64,000 nt of DNA, taken from positions 60,795-124,794 of the forward strand of contig JAFEAR010000094.1 in the NCBI GenBank assembly GCA_018266335.1, written 5' to 3'. Positions 24,353 to 32,050 of this stretch are shown here, in pieces. The number at the start of each line of letters is the position of its first letter. Position 1 is the stretch's first letter. Both the position numbers and the translations under genes were made by a program. The notes under the pieces are model-generated. The model was not told the origin of the DNA. It searched no databases and saw only the letters and a program-made list of their open reading frames with translations. This stretch comes from Bdellovibrionales bacterium (GTDB lineage: Bacteria; Bdellovibrionota; UBA2428).

Positions 24353-24397
24353 AACCCGGGAGTCTCTCCATTAAGGAGAGACTCCCGGTTCCATTTT
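24353..24397 (+). terminator. Rho-independent terminator
   Basis: Arms AACCCGGGAGTCTCTCC and GGAGAGACTCCCGGTT pair across ATTAA with one bulged C, followed by CCATTTTT. It ends the gene at 23992-24333 and separates it from the convergent Tad locus. Confidence 0.85.
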
Positions 24398-24400
24398 TAG

Positions 24401-25267
24401 TCAAACGCGGATTGTAACCATCTTCACGATGACGAAGAAGCCGATGGCCTCCAGGAGCGTGATGACGATGAGGATGAGCCAACCCGGAATGGTCGTAAAG
24501 AGCGGAGCCATGGTGTCGGCGTCCACAAAGTAGAGCATGGCACCCAAACCCCAGGGCATGATGCCCACGATGACGGCCGAGGTCATGCCCTGCGCGGTCA
24601 TGGCCGAAATCTTGGATTGCAGCTTCATGCGCTCGCGAATGGTCATCACAATGGTTTGGAAAGTTTCTGCGATGTTACCGCCCGTTTCGCGCAAAATATT
24701 GACGCTCGTTACGAACATCACCACGTCTTCGGATGGAATGCGCTTGCCGAGGTTCTCGAAGGCCTTTTCCAGCGAGAGACCGATTTTGTTTTCCGACAGC
24801 ACCAGATTGAACTCCTGGCGGATGGGATCCTTCATTTCGTCGACCACGATTTGCAGCGTCTGCGGCACGTTGAGGCCCGATTTCATGCCGTTGGCCATGA
24901 GCGTAAGTCCATCCACCATTTGCACCGAAAAGGCCTTAATGCGACTCGGCCGCACAAACTTATTCAGGTAAACAAGCGGCAAGCGCCACGCGAAGTAAAA
25001 AGTAAAGGCGCTCGAGATAACCGCAAAGATAGGGTGCTTCAAAAAAATGAGAAACATGAGCAAGGCAAAGACGCCAGCCGTAATGCAATGCTCGGCCAGA
25101 ACCCGCTCCGGAGTTTTTTGAATAAACAATTCTTCCTGCAGGGCTTTGGTCTGGTCGCGCACCGCTAGCATTTTGAGCCACACGCGCGCGTACCAGTAGT
25201 CGAAGGATAAATAGAGGGACAAGAAGAAGAACACGCCGCTGAATACGCTGATCAGTACGGAACCCAT
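24401..25267 (-). CDS. tadB: Tad pilus inner-membrane protein TadB (GspF family)
   Basis: 288 residues with an N-terminal membrane segment, a cytoplasmic region with the GspF/TadB pattern (DGLTLMANGMKSGLNVPQTL, LGKRIPSEDVVMFVTSVNIL, ETGGNIAETFQTIVMTIRER) and two C-terminal helices. It forms the membrane platform on which the TadA ATPase acts. It is the last gene of the Tad operon. The usual second platform protein, TadC, is not next to it and is not in the window. Confidence 0.85.
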   Translation of the reverse strand: MGSVLISVFSGVFFFLSLYLSFDYWYARVWLKMLAVRDQTKALQEELFIQKTPERVLAEHCITAGVFALLMFLIFLKHPIFAVISSAFTFYFAWRLPLVYLNKFVRPSRIKAFSVQMVDGLTLMANGMKSGLNVPQTLQIVVDEMKDPIRQEFNLVLSENKIGLSLEKAFENLGKRIPSEDVVMFVTSVNILRETGGNIAETFQTIVMTIRERMKLQSKISAMTAQGMTSAVIVGIMPWGLGAMLYFVDADTMAPLFTTIPGWLILIVITLLEAIGFFVIVKMVTIRV

Positions 25268-25288
25268 GCTTGCCCTCCTTCCCCAGGC

Positions 25289-27496
25289 TTAAGCCGCCTT
25301 GAACAAACCGCGCGGAATTTTAATGCCGAGCGCCTCGATTTTTTCAATGAACTTCGGAATAAAGCCGGTCGCTACGTGCTTACCGATAACTTTACGGTTG
25401 GCATCGAGACCCTGCTGACGAAATACGAAAATGTCCTGCAGTGTAACGACATCGCCCTGCATCCCGGAAATTTCGGTTACGTGAGTGATCTTACGCGAGC
25501 CATCCGAGAGGCGCGAAGCTTGCACGATGAGGTTCACCGCGCCGGCGATTTGTTCGCGAATCGCTTTGGCGGGCAAATCCATACCGGCCATCATAACGAG
25601 CGTTTCCAAACGACCAATCGCATCGCGCGGGTTGTTCGAGTGCACAGTGGCCATGGAGCCATCGTGACCCGTGTTCATGGCCTGGAGCATGTCCATGGCG
25701 GCGCCGTCGCGCACCTCACCGATGATGATGCGGTCCGGACGCATACGCAGCGTTTGCTTAACAAGGTCGCGGATGGTTACGGCACCCGTGCCCTCAATGC
25801 TGGGCGGGCGAGCTTCCAAACGACCCACGTGCTCCTGCCCCAATTGCAATTCGGCCGCGTCCTCGACCGTAAGGATACGCTCGGTCGCAGGAATAAAACT
25901 GCTCAGCACGTTGAGGAGCGTGGTTTTACCGGAACCGGTACCACCACTAATGACCACGTTGAGCTTGGCCTCGATGCAGGCGCGCAAGAAGTCCATCATT
26001 TCCGGCGTCATGGAATTCCACTTGAGCAGCGTTTCCGGCGTCGGACGAACTTTGGGAAATTTACGAATGGTGATCATGGGCCCGTCGATGGACAACGGGG
26101 GAATAATGGCGTGCACCCGGCTACCGTCGGCCAAACGCGCGTCCACGTAGGGACTTTGCTCGTCGATGCGGCGACCCAGCGGGTTCACGATGCGCTCGAT
26201 CGTGGACATAAGCTGCACGTTGCTGGAAAAAGTAACGGGCGATTTCTGAATGCGGCCGCCTTTTTCAATGTAGATAAGGTCGGCACGGTTCACCATGACT
26301 TCCTTCACCTCGTCGTCGGCGAGCAAATCTTCGAGCGGTCCAAGCGCCAGGGCTTCGTCGAGAACTTCCTTCACAAGCGGACCAAAAGATTCGCGGGCTT
26401 TCCACGGATGATCTTCACGGTTCAAAATTTCGGTGACGATCTTTAGGGCCTTTTCGCGCAGCTCGGCTTTTTTCTCGGGGCTCAGCGCCCGATCGAGCTG
26501 CTCTTTTTTGAGATCCATTTTATCGATGAGCTGGGCATGGACCCGCAGTTTAAGAATACTGCGCGGATCCTGCGGCTCTTTGCCAAAGCGGCTGCGTCCC
26601 TGCGGAGCGGCCATCGGAATAACCTTGCCACCTTCGGGAGCAGCCTCTTTGCGCACGGGACGTGCCGCTTGCGAAAGAGTTTCGAGCATGCGCTTTTCAA
26701 TGATGGTGCGGCTCAGCTGAAACAGAGCTTTGGTGGCCGTCGACTGTGGAGCGGCCGAAACCAAGGGCACGCCCTTGGACAATGCCGCCGTTGCCGCCGC
26801 CGTGTCTTCGGGAATCACCGCCACCACTTGGCGTTTGAGAGTTTGCTCGATGAACTGCGGGTTATACGGATTACCGGCCGGATAGCGATTGAGCACAATT
26901 TTGGTCATGTCGGGCGGAAAGAGCGATGTCTGGAGTTTATCCAGAATCTTTTTGGTTTGGTTGAGCACGAGAATCTCGGGGTTCGTCACTACCAAGATGA
27001 GCGAAGACAAATCCAAAATACGCAGCACGGCTCCATCAATACGGTTGCCGCAATCCACGATGGTGACCGGAAAAGTCCGGCGCATCATTTTAAAGGCGAG
27101 CTCCACCTTGTCTTCGTCCATCGCGAGCAAGCGCTCGGGGTTAGACAAGAGTTGTAGGGTGTAGAGCAAAGCGCCCGGCTGGCCAGCGGCAATGGAGGTC
27201 ATGTACTGCTTGAGCGCATTGGCATCGGGCACTTTGCCGTCGAGCACTTGATCGCCGTAACCCTTCGCCTGTTTAACACCGAGAATGAGGTTCACATCGC
27301 CCGTTCCGTACGGATCGCAGTCGATCATCGCCGGACCGTTCTTTGCATCGGCGGCCATGGCGAGCGCGAGGTTTGCGGAGAAAACTGATTTACCCACCCC
27401 GCCCTTACCGCCGACCACGGCGATGATATGGCCGGTCAGTCCGTTGGACGGAGCCGCTACGGCCGCTTTGGGTGCGTTGGGGTTAGGTGCGTTCAT
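25289..27496 (-). CDS. Fused TadZ/CpaE-like and TadA/CpaF-like ATPase of the Tad pilus
   Basis: 735 residues joining two proteins that are normally separate. Residues about 20-270 are a MinD/ParA-like domain with the deviant Walker A GGKGGVGKS (29-37) and a VDCGNR Walker B region, as in TadZ/CpaE, which places the pilus machine in the cell. Residues about 310-735 are a type II/IV secretion ATPase: Walker A SGGTGSGKTTLLN (about 517-529), IIIGEVRDGAAMDMLQAMNTGHDGS-type Walker B and His-box region, and the CpaF N-terminal part with EVMVNRADLIYIE. A fused linker of about 40 residues (AAPEGGKVIPMAAP) joins them. The CpaE receiver domain is missing. Confidence 0.9.
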   Translation of the reverse strand: MNAPNPNAPKAAVAAPSNGLTGHIIAVVGGKGGVGKSVFSANLALAMAADAKNGPAMIDCDPYGTGDVNLILGVKQAKGYGDQVLDGKVPDANALKQYMTSIAAGQPGALLYTLQLLSNPERLLAMDEDKVELAFKMMRRTFPVTIVDCGNRIDGAVLRILDLSSLILVVTNPEILVLNQTKKILDKLQTSLFPPDMTKIVLNRYPAGNPYNPQFIEQTLKRQVVAVIPEDTAAATAALSKGVPLVSAAPQSTATKALFQLSRTIIEKRMLETLSQAARPVRKEAAPEGGKVIPMAAPQGRSRFGKEPQDPRSILKLRVHAQLIDKMDLKKEQLDRALSPEKKAELREKALKIVTEILNREDHPWKARESFGPLVKEVLDEALALGPLEDLLADDEVKEVMVNRADLIYIEKGGRIQKSPVTFSSNVQLMSTIERIVNPLGRRIDEQSPYVDARLADGSRVHAIIPPLSIDGPMITIRKFPKVRPTPETLLKWNSMTPEMMDFLRACIEAKLNVVISGGTGSGKTTLLNVLSSFIPATERILTVEDAAELQLGQEHVGRLEARPPSIEGTGAVTIRDLVKQTLRMRPDRIIIGEVRDGAAMDMLQAMNTGHDGSMATVHSNNPRDAIGRLETLVMMAGMDLPAKAIREQIAGAVNLIVQASRLSDGSRKITHVTEISGMQGDVVTLQDIFVFRQQGLDANRKVIGKHVATGFIPKFIEKIEALGIKIPRGLFKAA

Positions 27497-27503
27497 GGGG
27501 CGC

Positions 27504-29333
27504 TCACTTCCTCAACCGAAACTTACGCTTAAGTGTTTCGGTGCCCTCGGTGGGACTACGGAGTTTCGTGGGCGTCACGAAGATAATGAATTGAGTTTTG
27601 TCGTCATTGAACGAGTGGCTGCGCCCCAACTCGAACAAATGAAATCCTACTTTATTGCCGGCCGCGTCTTTTTCGTTAGCAGGATCGCGCGTTATATCCA
27701 CGTTACGACGCTCGGTAATTAATCCACCCAGCGCGGCGCTTTCGCCGTTGGAAACCACGATGCTCGTTTTGACGTCAGTGGAATACGTGGTCGGACCACC
27801 ACCACTACCATCGCTCGAGCTTCCCGTCCCCGCACTCTTGAGTTCGGATTGCACGGCGTAGACATCCATATTGATTTTGTCGGTGCCGGGCACGGACTTC
27901 GCCCGTACGGATACTTTGGTGTTCACCGGCACGGCTTGGTAACTGGCCGGTGTGTTCGCCGTGCCCTGCACCAGCACGTACAACTGCAGCGTTTCGTTCA
28001 AGGTGGCTTCGGGCGGTGCCCCCTTGTCGCCTGCCTTCTCGCCGTCGCGCACTAGCAGCTGTGCGGACTTCAATACGCGCGCATAGCCGTGGCTTGCGGC
28101 CGTATCGAGGGAAGGAAACAAACTCGAAATCGTCGCAGTGAAGCTCGTTAGGAACTTACCGGTGTCGGTGCTGTACTGCGAGTTACCCGAGGTCGTCAGA
28201 CCCGGCGCCCACTTGAAGTCGAAGAGCTTCATGTAACTACGCGAGAGGGTCACGAAATCCACGCGCACGTGGAGAATCGGATCGGGCTCCTGCGGTTGGC
28301 CGGCCCGGCGACGAATCATGGAGATACATTCGCCGAGACCTTCGAACTTAGGCACTTCTAATTTGCCGCTCGGATCTTTCGGCTCGAGCGAGTATTTTTC
28401 GGACACATAAGCCAAACAGATTTTTTCGGCTTCGGCCTTTTGCCAATCGGTGTCGACGGAGCCTTCCAAGAAGAAACGTCCATTGAGCACTTTAACTTTC
28501 ACATCGCGCGGCCGATCTTTACCGCCGGCGATTTCTTCTTCCATTTTCTCGCCCAGCAGCTTCATGGTGACGGGCGAGATTTCGGCCAAGTTAATGACCG
28601 GCTTCTTCTCGGCCATAAACTTACCGGTCACTGCCAGTACGCGGCGCATTTCCTTGGGCACCAGCACCGCGCCATCCACAATGACCTGCGAGCCCACGAT
28701 GCGAATTTCCAAACCTTCCACATCGCCAATGAGCGCCTTGAGCTCTTGCATGAGAGTGATGAGGTCTTCGTTGGTAACGGTTACACGATAGACTTTGAGG
28801 AGCTTACCGCGTTCCGGTCGGCCTTCGGTGCTAGACTTATTTTCGTAAATCAAAATTTGCGTCGAGGCAGCCACGTTGCCGGCCACAATGCGTTCGCCAC
28901 CCGACACGGCATCGCGCCGCGAGTCGGCCACCACCCCTTGAGTGGTGGACAGAAAGGTAAGATCTTTGCGGGTGTAACCCGGCAAGTTTTGTAGATCGAG
29001 AATCGCACTCGATCCCTTAGTCAAAAAGAGATCCTCAAACCCGTATTCCGGCTTGAGGAGTTCTTTACTCTCCATCACCTTCATGACGTTCGTGTCGGCA
29101 ATGGACCCTTCGGTGTCGACTTCCTGGTCGTCGACGCTCGGCGAAGGCGTGTTAATGATGGACGTAGCCGTAGGCGCTGCGGAGTTGGCCGAAGCTTCAC
29201 TACCCGCTTTGGCCGCACTCGGCAAACCATCGCCCGGCGCCGGCGGCGTTTGCGCGCGCACCGTCGTTAGCGCAGAGCCCAGCACGATGAGCGATGCCGT
29301 CGCCATCAAAAACGTAAGACGTTTAGTTTGCAA
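27504..29333 (-). CDS. cpaC: Tad/Flp pilus outer-membrane secretin CpaC/RcpA
   Basis: 609 residues. The start is a TTG at 29333 with AGGAGG just upstream, followed by a signal peptide (LMATASLIVLGSALTTVRAQ). The middle holds BON/N-domain-like segments (KVLNGRFFLEGSVDTDWQKAE). The C-terminal third is the secretin core, with VSVRAKSVPGTDKINMDV, the block SNGESAALGGLITERR, and FIIFVTPTKLRSP at the end. It forms the outer-membrane channel for the pilus. It overlaps cpaB by 11 bases. Confidence 0.9.
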   Translation of the reverse strand: MQTKRLTFLMATASLIVLGSALTTVRAQTPPAPGDGLPSAAKAGSEASANSAAPTATSIINTPSPSVDDQEVDTEGSIADTNVMKVMESKELLKPEYGFEDLFLTKGSSAILDLQNLPGYTRKDLTFLSTTQGVVADSRRDAVSGGERIVAGNVAASTQILIYENKSSTEGRPERGKLLKVYRVTVTNEDLITLMQELKALIGDVEGLEIRIVGSQVIVDGAVLVPKEMRRVLAVTGKFMAEKKPVINLAEISPVTMKLLGEKMEEEIAGGKDRPRDVKVKVLNGRFFLEGSVDTDWQKAEAEKICLAYVSEKYSLEPKDPSGKLEVPKFEGLGECISMIRRRAGQPQEPDPILHVRVDFVTLSRSYMKLFDFKWAPGLTTSGNSQYSTDTGKFLTSFTATISSLFPSLDTAASHGYARVLKSAQLLVRDGEKAGDKGAPPEATLNETLQLYVLVQGTANTPASYQAVPVNTKVSVRAKSVPGTDKINMDVYAVQSELKSAGTGSSSDGSGGGPTTYSTDVKTSIVVSNGESAALGGLITERRNVDITRDPANEKDAAGNKVGFHLFELGRSHSFNDDKTQFIIFVTPTKLRSPTEGTETLKRKFRLRK

Positions 29334-30213
29334 AACTTCCTCCTCCCATCTGCCACGGGTTCGGAGGCGGAGGCGGCGGAGCCACCCTTACCGCCGCGGG
29401 GGCAGGAGGAGCGGGCCGGTTGCGACGTTCCATTTCGGCTTTTTTGGAGTTCGGGCCCAACACCTCGTCCACCGTTGTGGTCGGGATAGAAGCGATCACG
29501 CGGTCCACGGGGTTGCGCAGACTCATAAAGAGTTCGGCCCCGCTCTGCATAACGAGAATAAGCGATTGCGCATCGTTCGGCGTCACTTCCACGGTGACAG
29601 TGTTGAAGGTGCGATTGCCGCGTAGGTTTACGGCTTTGCGCGTGCCCGCCACGGGGTCATCCTCGAAGGCCGAGGGAATGTTGTTCTGAATCAGCTCACC
29701 CACCGCCAGCACGTGCACGTCCTGCATGATGGTTTTCACTTCGGACTCGGGTCCGGTGGGAGTGCGGTAAGTGATGTTAGAAATTAAGTCGATGCGATCG
29801 CCCGGTTTCAACAGGCGTGTCACCCCGGACACGTCGTTGACGGGCACGGAAAGCGCGCGGCGAGTGACGGCCACTTGCGAGGCCAATCCCGTCTCGGCGC
29901 CCTTGAGCAAAACTTTGGTCATCAGCACTTGCTCGCCCTGACGAACGGGCGAAGCGGCTACGGAACCTTCGAAAGTTTTCTTGTCGCCATTTGCACCGGG
30001 TTGCGCGAATTTTTTGGGCACTTCAATCACCTGCAGCATGTTGGCCTGAATTTGCTCCATCTCGTTGATGTCGCGCGAGGCGACCACGACGGGAACCTTG
30101 GAACCGAATTCGGCGTTGAGCGAGTCCTCACGCTGCGAGACATAGAAGTACACGAGAATCATGGCGAGACCGGCAAACGCAATACTCGTAATAAACGCTT
30201 TCGATTGGTTCAC
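29323..30213 (-). CDS. cpaB: Flp pilus assembly protein CpaB/RcpC
   Basis: 296 residues. GTG start with GAGAGGAGG six bases upstream. One N-terminal membrane helix (SIAFAGLAMILVYFYVSQ), then the SAF domain (VPVVVASRDINEMEQIQANM) and the RcpC region (RALSVPVNDVSGVTRLLKPGD). The end is a Pro/Ala-rich tail. CpaB is periplasmic and supports the secretin. Position directly before the secretin gene is the standard Tad order. Confidence 0.92.
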   Translation of the reverse strand: MNQSKAFITSIAFAGLAMILVYFYVSQREDSLNAEFGSKVPVVVASRDINEMEQIQANMLQVIEVPKKFAQPGANGDKKTFEGSVAASPVRQGEQVLMTKVLLKGAETGLASQVAVTRRALSVPVNDVSGVTRLLKPGDRIDLISNITYRTPTGPESEVKTIMQDVHVLAVGELIQNNIPSAFEDDPVAGTRKAVNLRGNRTFNTVTVEVTPNDAQSLILVMQSGAELFMSLRNPVDRVIASIPTTTVDEVLGPNSKKAEMERRNRPAPPAPAAVRVAPPPPPPNPWQMGGGSFAN

Positions 30214-30277
30214 GTACGGCCTCCTCTCAACTCACATTCTCATCGGCGGATCCTGCAAAAATCTTGAAGGGACCCGC

Positions 30278-30694
30278 TTACTTGCGACAGACCACCGCGT
30301 ACGTGCTGATTGTGACGGGGGTGTCGCTAGAGGCCCCGTACCTATATGTAATATCGAGCTTTTTTTGCGCCTGACCGCCGGGGATGACACTGAAACACTG
30401 CGCGTCACGTCCGACGAAGGGGTTGCTCTGATCATTCATGGCGGGAATCGCCACCCCTTCGATGTTAATGGCCACGGCGGCGGCGCTGCGACCGGCGTCC
30501 GGGCTATCGATGGTCGTCAAAGTTCCGGCGTTATCAATTTTGGCGAAGGCCAAGTTGCGCGCAGCTTCCTGGCGCAGAGAGGCTGCGCGCATCACACGAA
30601 AGTACGCCAGACCCGCCGACATGATGAGAATAAAAATCATAACGGCCGGTAAGAATTCGACCATTGCCTGACCGCGGCGGGAGGAGTTCAACAT
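30278..30694 (-). CDS. tadF: TadF-like pseudopilin
   Basis: 138 residues from the ATG at 30694, which overlaps the end of the TadE-like gene by 7 bases. It has a prepilin-type leader, SRRGQAMVEFLPAVMIFILI: Gly then the hydrophobic helix with Glu at +5, as in Flp/TadE/TadF proteins. The C-terminal domain has two cysteines (AQCFSVIPG and AVVCRK). It is likely a minor pilin-like component processed by the prepilin peptidase. TadE and TadF are hard to tell apart; the label follows gene order. Confidence 0.75.
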   Translation of the reverse strand: MLNSSRRGQAMVEFLPAVMIFILIMSAGLAYFRVMRAASLRQEAARNLAFAKIDNAGTLTTIDSPDAGRSAAAVAINIEGVAIPAMNDQSNPFVGRDAQCFSVIPGGQAQKKLDITYRYGASSDTPVTISTYAVVCRK

Positions 30695-31317
30695 CCGTTG
30701 TCCTCCATGCTGTGCCACAAATCATTGGGACCACCGCTCGAGCTTTTGAGTCCGGGAGCACCCGCGCTCCGAATGGGTTCAATGATTGCCGAGAAACGAC
30801 GCTGAAAAAATCCCTTACATTCCTGCACGGTGACTTCGCGGCCGAGTGCACTCTTAGCGGTGAGCGAAATGCGGGCCATTTCTTTGCCCACGGCCGAACC
30901 CAGCGGCAATTCGGCGAAGGGAACTTCGAATTCGACGGTGATCCCCGAGGGGCCGCGAAACCCCACCAGATCTTCCTGCGGCGGAACAATTCGCACCGCC
31001 GTGATGTTAGCGAGGGCTTTACGCTTAGTGAACTGCGGGAAAAAAACCTTATGCGACATTTGCGGCGCAATTTGGTTGGCCGTCAGATCGGGAATGTACT
31101 GTGCAAGGGTGGCCTTGGCGTTAGCGACTTGCGTTTGCGGAGAATCAGCCGAAGCCTGATACGCGCGGGCCGCCATGAATACCGCATAGGACATGTACTG
31201 ATGCACCGTGAACGCCAGAATGGCATTGAAGGTGAGCACCAGCATGAACACGAAGAGCACCGACACGAATACAAATTCGATGATGGTCTGCCCCGAGCGG
31301 GTGCGCCTAGCCTTCAT
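30688..31317 (-). CDS. tadE: TadE-like pseudopilin
   Basis: 209 residues. The leader RRTRSGQTIIEFVFVSVLFV has the Gly/X4/Glu processing pattern and a long hydrophobic helix, followed by an extracytoplasmic domain with GITVEFEVPFAELPLGSAVG and a C-terminal region with two cysteines. It starts in an ATGA overlap with the third pilin gene. Probably a minor pilin that initiates or tips the Tad fibre. Confidence 0.78.
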   Translation of the reverse strand: MKARRTRSGQTIIEFVFVSVLFVFMLVLTFNAILAFTVHQYMSYAVFMAARAYQASADSPQTQVANAKATLAQYIPDLTANQIAPQMSHKVFFPQFTKRKALANITAVRIVPPQEDLVGFRGPSGITVEFEVPFAELPLGSAVGKEMARISLTAKSALGREVTVQECKGFFQRRFSAIIEPIRSAGAPGLKSSSGGPNDLWHSMEDNGC

Positions 31318-31553
31318 GGTGCCTCCGGAACGGAGAGCGACTTAGAATAGTAAGTAGCCGGGTTGGTGGAGCCACCCGACGCAGCTTCGCCCGAGATGGC
31401 ATCGCGCGTTTCGGGCAAAGTTTTTACGAACATGCCTTCGAGCACGAGCTTCTTAACGCTCACCACCATAAAGGCCGCAGCGGCCATGAGCATGATGTAT
31501 TCGAGCGTAGTTTGACCTTTAGATTTACGGCGGCGACGAGTGTGCTGGTTCAT
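31314..31553 (-). CDS. Flp-type pilin-like protein (third)
   Basis: 79 residues from the ATG at 31553, which forms an ATGA overlap with the preceding pilin gene; an ATG two codons upstream is also possible. The leader RRRRKSKGQTTLEYIMLMAA contains the class Flp cleavage pattern G/XXXXEY. The mature part is a hydrophobic helix plus a short, Ser/Gly-rich tail of about 35 residues, longer than in major Flp pilins, so it may be a minor pilin. Confidence 0.75.
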   Translation of the reverse strand: MNQHTRRRRKSKGQTTLEYIMLMAAAAFMVVSVKKLVLEGMFVKTLPETRDAISGEAASGGSTNPATYYSKSLSVPEAP

Positions 31554-31759
31554 GAGCATTCCCCCGGAGCCGGGCCGTGCGAAATGCACGGACTCACTTT
31601 AGCGGGCAAGCGCTTGAGACCGTAGCCCAACACCTCACGACCATAAAATTTTGCGAAAGCCGCCGACAGCGTGGCGAGCATCGCGGTCATGAGAATGTAC
31701 TCTATGAGTGACTGTCCCCGACGGTGCCTTTGCGGGGCAGCCGTCGATCGAGTTGCCAT
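31550..31759 (-). CDS. Flp-type pilin-like protein (second)
   Basis: 69 residues with the leader QRHRRGQSLIEYILMTAM, matching the Flp G/XXXXEY site, a hydrophobic helix, and a tail with two cysteines (SPCISHGPAPGECS), which may form a disulfide loop. It starts 2 bases after the first pilin gene and overlaps the third (ATGA). Confidence 0.75.
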   Translation of the reverse strand: MATRSTAAPQRHRRGQSLIEYILMTAMLATLSAAFAKFYGREVLGYGLKRLPAKVSPCISHGPAPGECS

Positions 31760-31761
31760 AG

Positions 31762-31950
31762 TTACTTCGTGAGACCTTCGATGCCTTTGCTCACGCCTCC
31801 GAAAAGTTCGTTGGTAACGCCTTCAATGCGCGTGCGGAATTGTTTACCGAAAGCGAGAATAACGCCCACGATAACGGCGATGATGAGAATGTATTCCACC
31901 GACGTTTGACCGCGTTTCTTGAGTTTTTTGAGCATGTTTTTGTTTGCCAT
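31762..31950 (-). CDS. flp: Flp major pilin (first)
   Basis: 62 residues, the usual size for Flp. The leader KKLKKRGQTSVEYILIIAVI has the G/XXXXEY cleavage site; the mature peptide is almost entirely one helix and ends with a short polar tail. A strong AAGGGGGG Shine-Dalgarno lies just before the ATG. As the first gene of the Tad operon with the strongest initiation signals, it is the best candidate for the major pilin. Confidence 0.88.
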   Translation of the reverse strand: MANKNMLKKLKKRGQTSVEYILIIAVIVGVILAFGKQFRTRIEGVTNELFGGVSKGIEGLTK

Positions 31951-31972
31951 GATGCCCCCCTTGTCGGGTTCC

Positions 31973-31984
31973 TTTCGGCCGAAA
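31973..31984. repeat. Perfect palindrome in the flp leader region
   Basis: TTTCGGCCGAAA is a perfect 12-base palindrome 23 bases upstream of the flp start codon. It could be a regulator site or an RNA hairpin near the Shine-Dalgarno. No regulator is identified. Confidence 0.35.
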
Positions 31985-32050
31985 CGCGCGAAAACTGTAC
32001 CCCTGCCCCCATTTTACCTGCGCGCACTAACGCGTAGGGTTAAGTTTTGG

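Noticed and set aside
25376..26446. 356-codon open frame opposite the TadZ-TadA gene
   Set aside because: Antisense to a well-defined ATPase gene; its His/Arg/Gly-rich translation has no domain.
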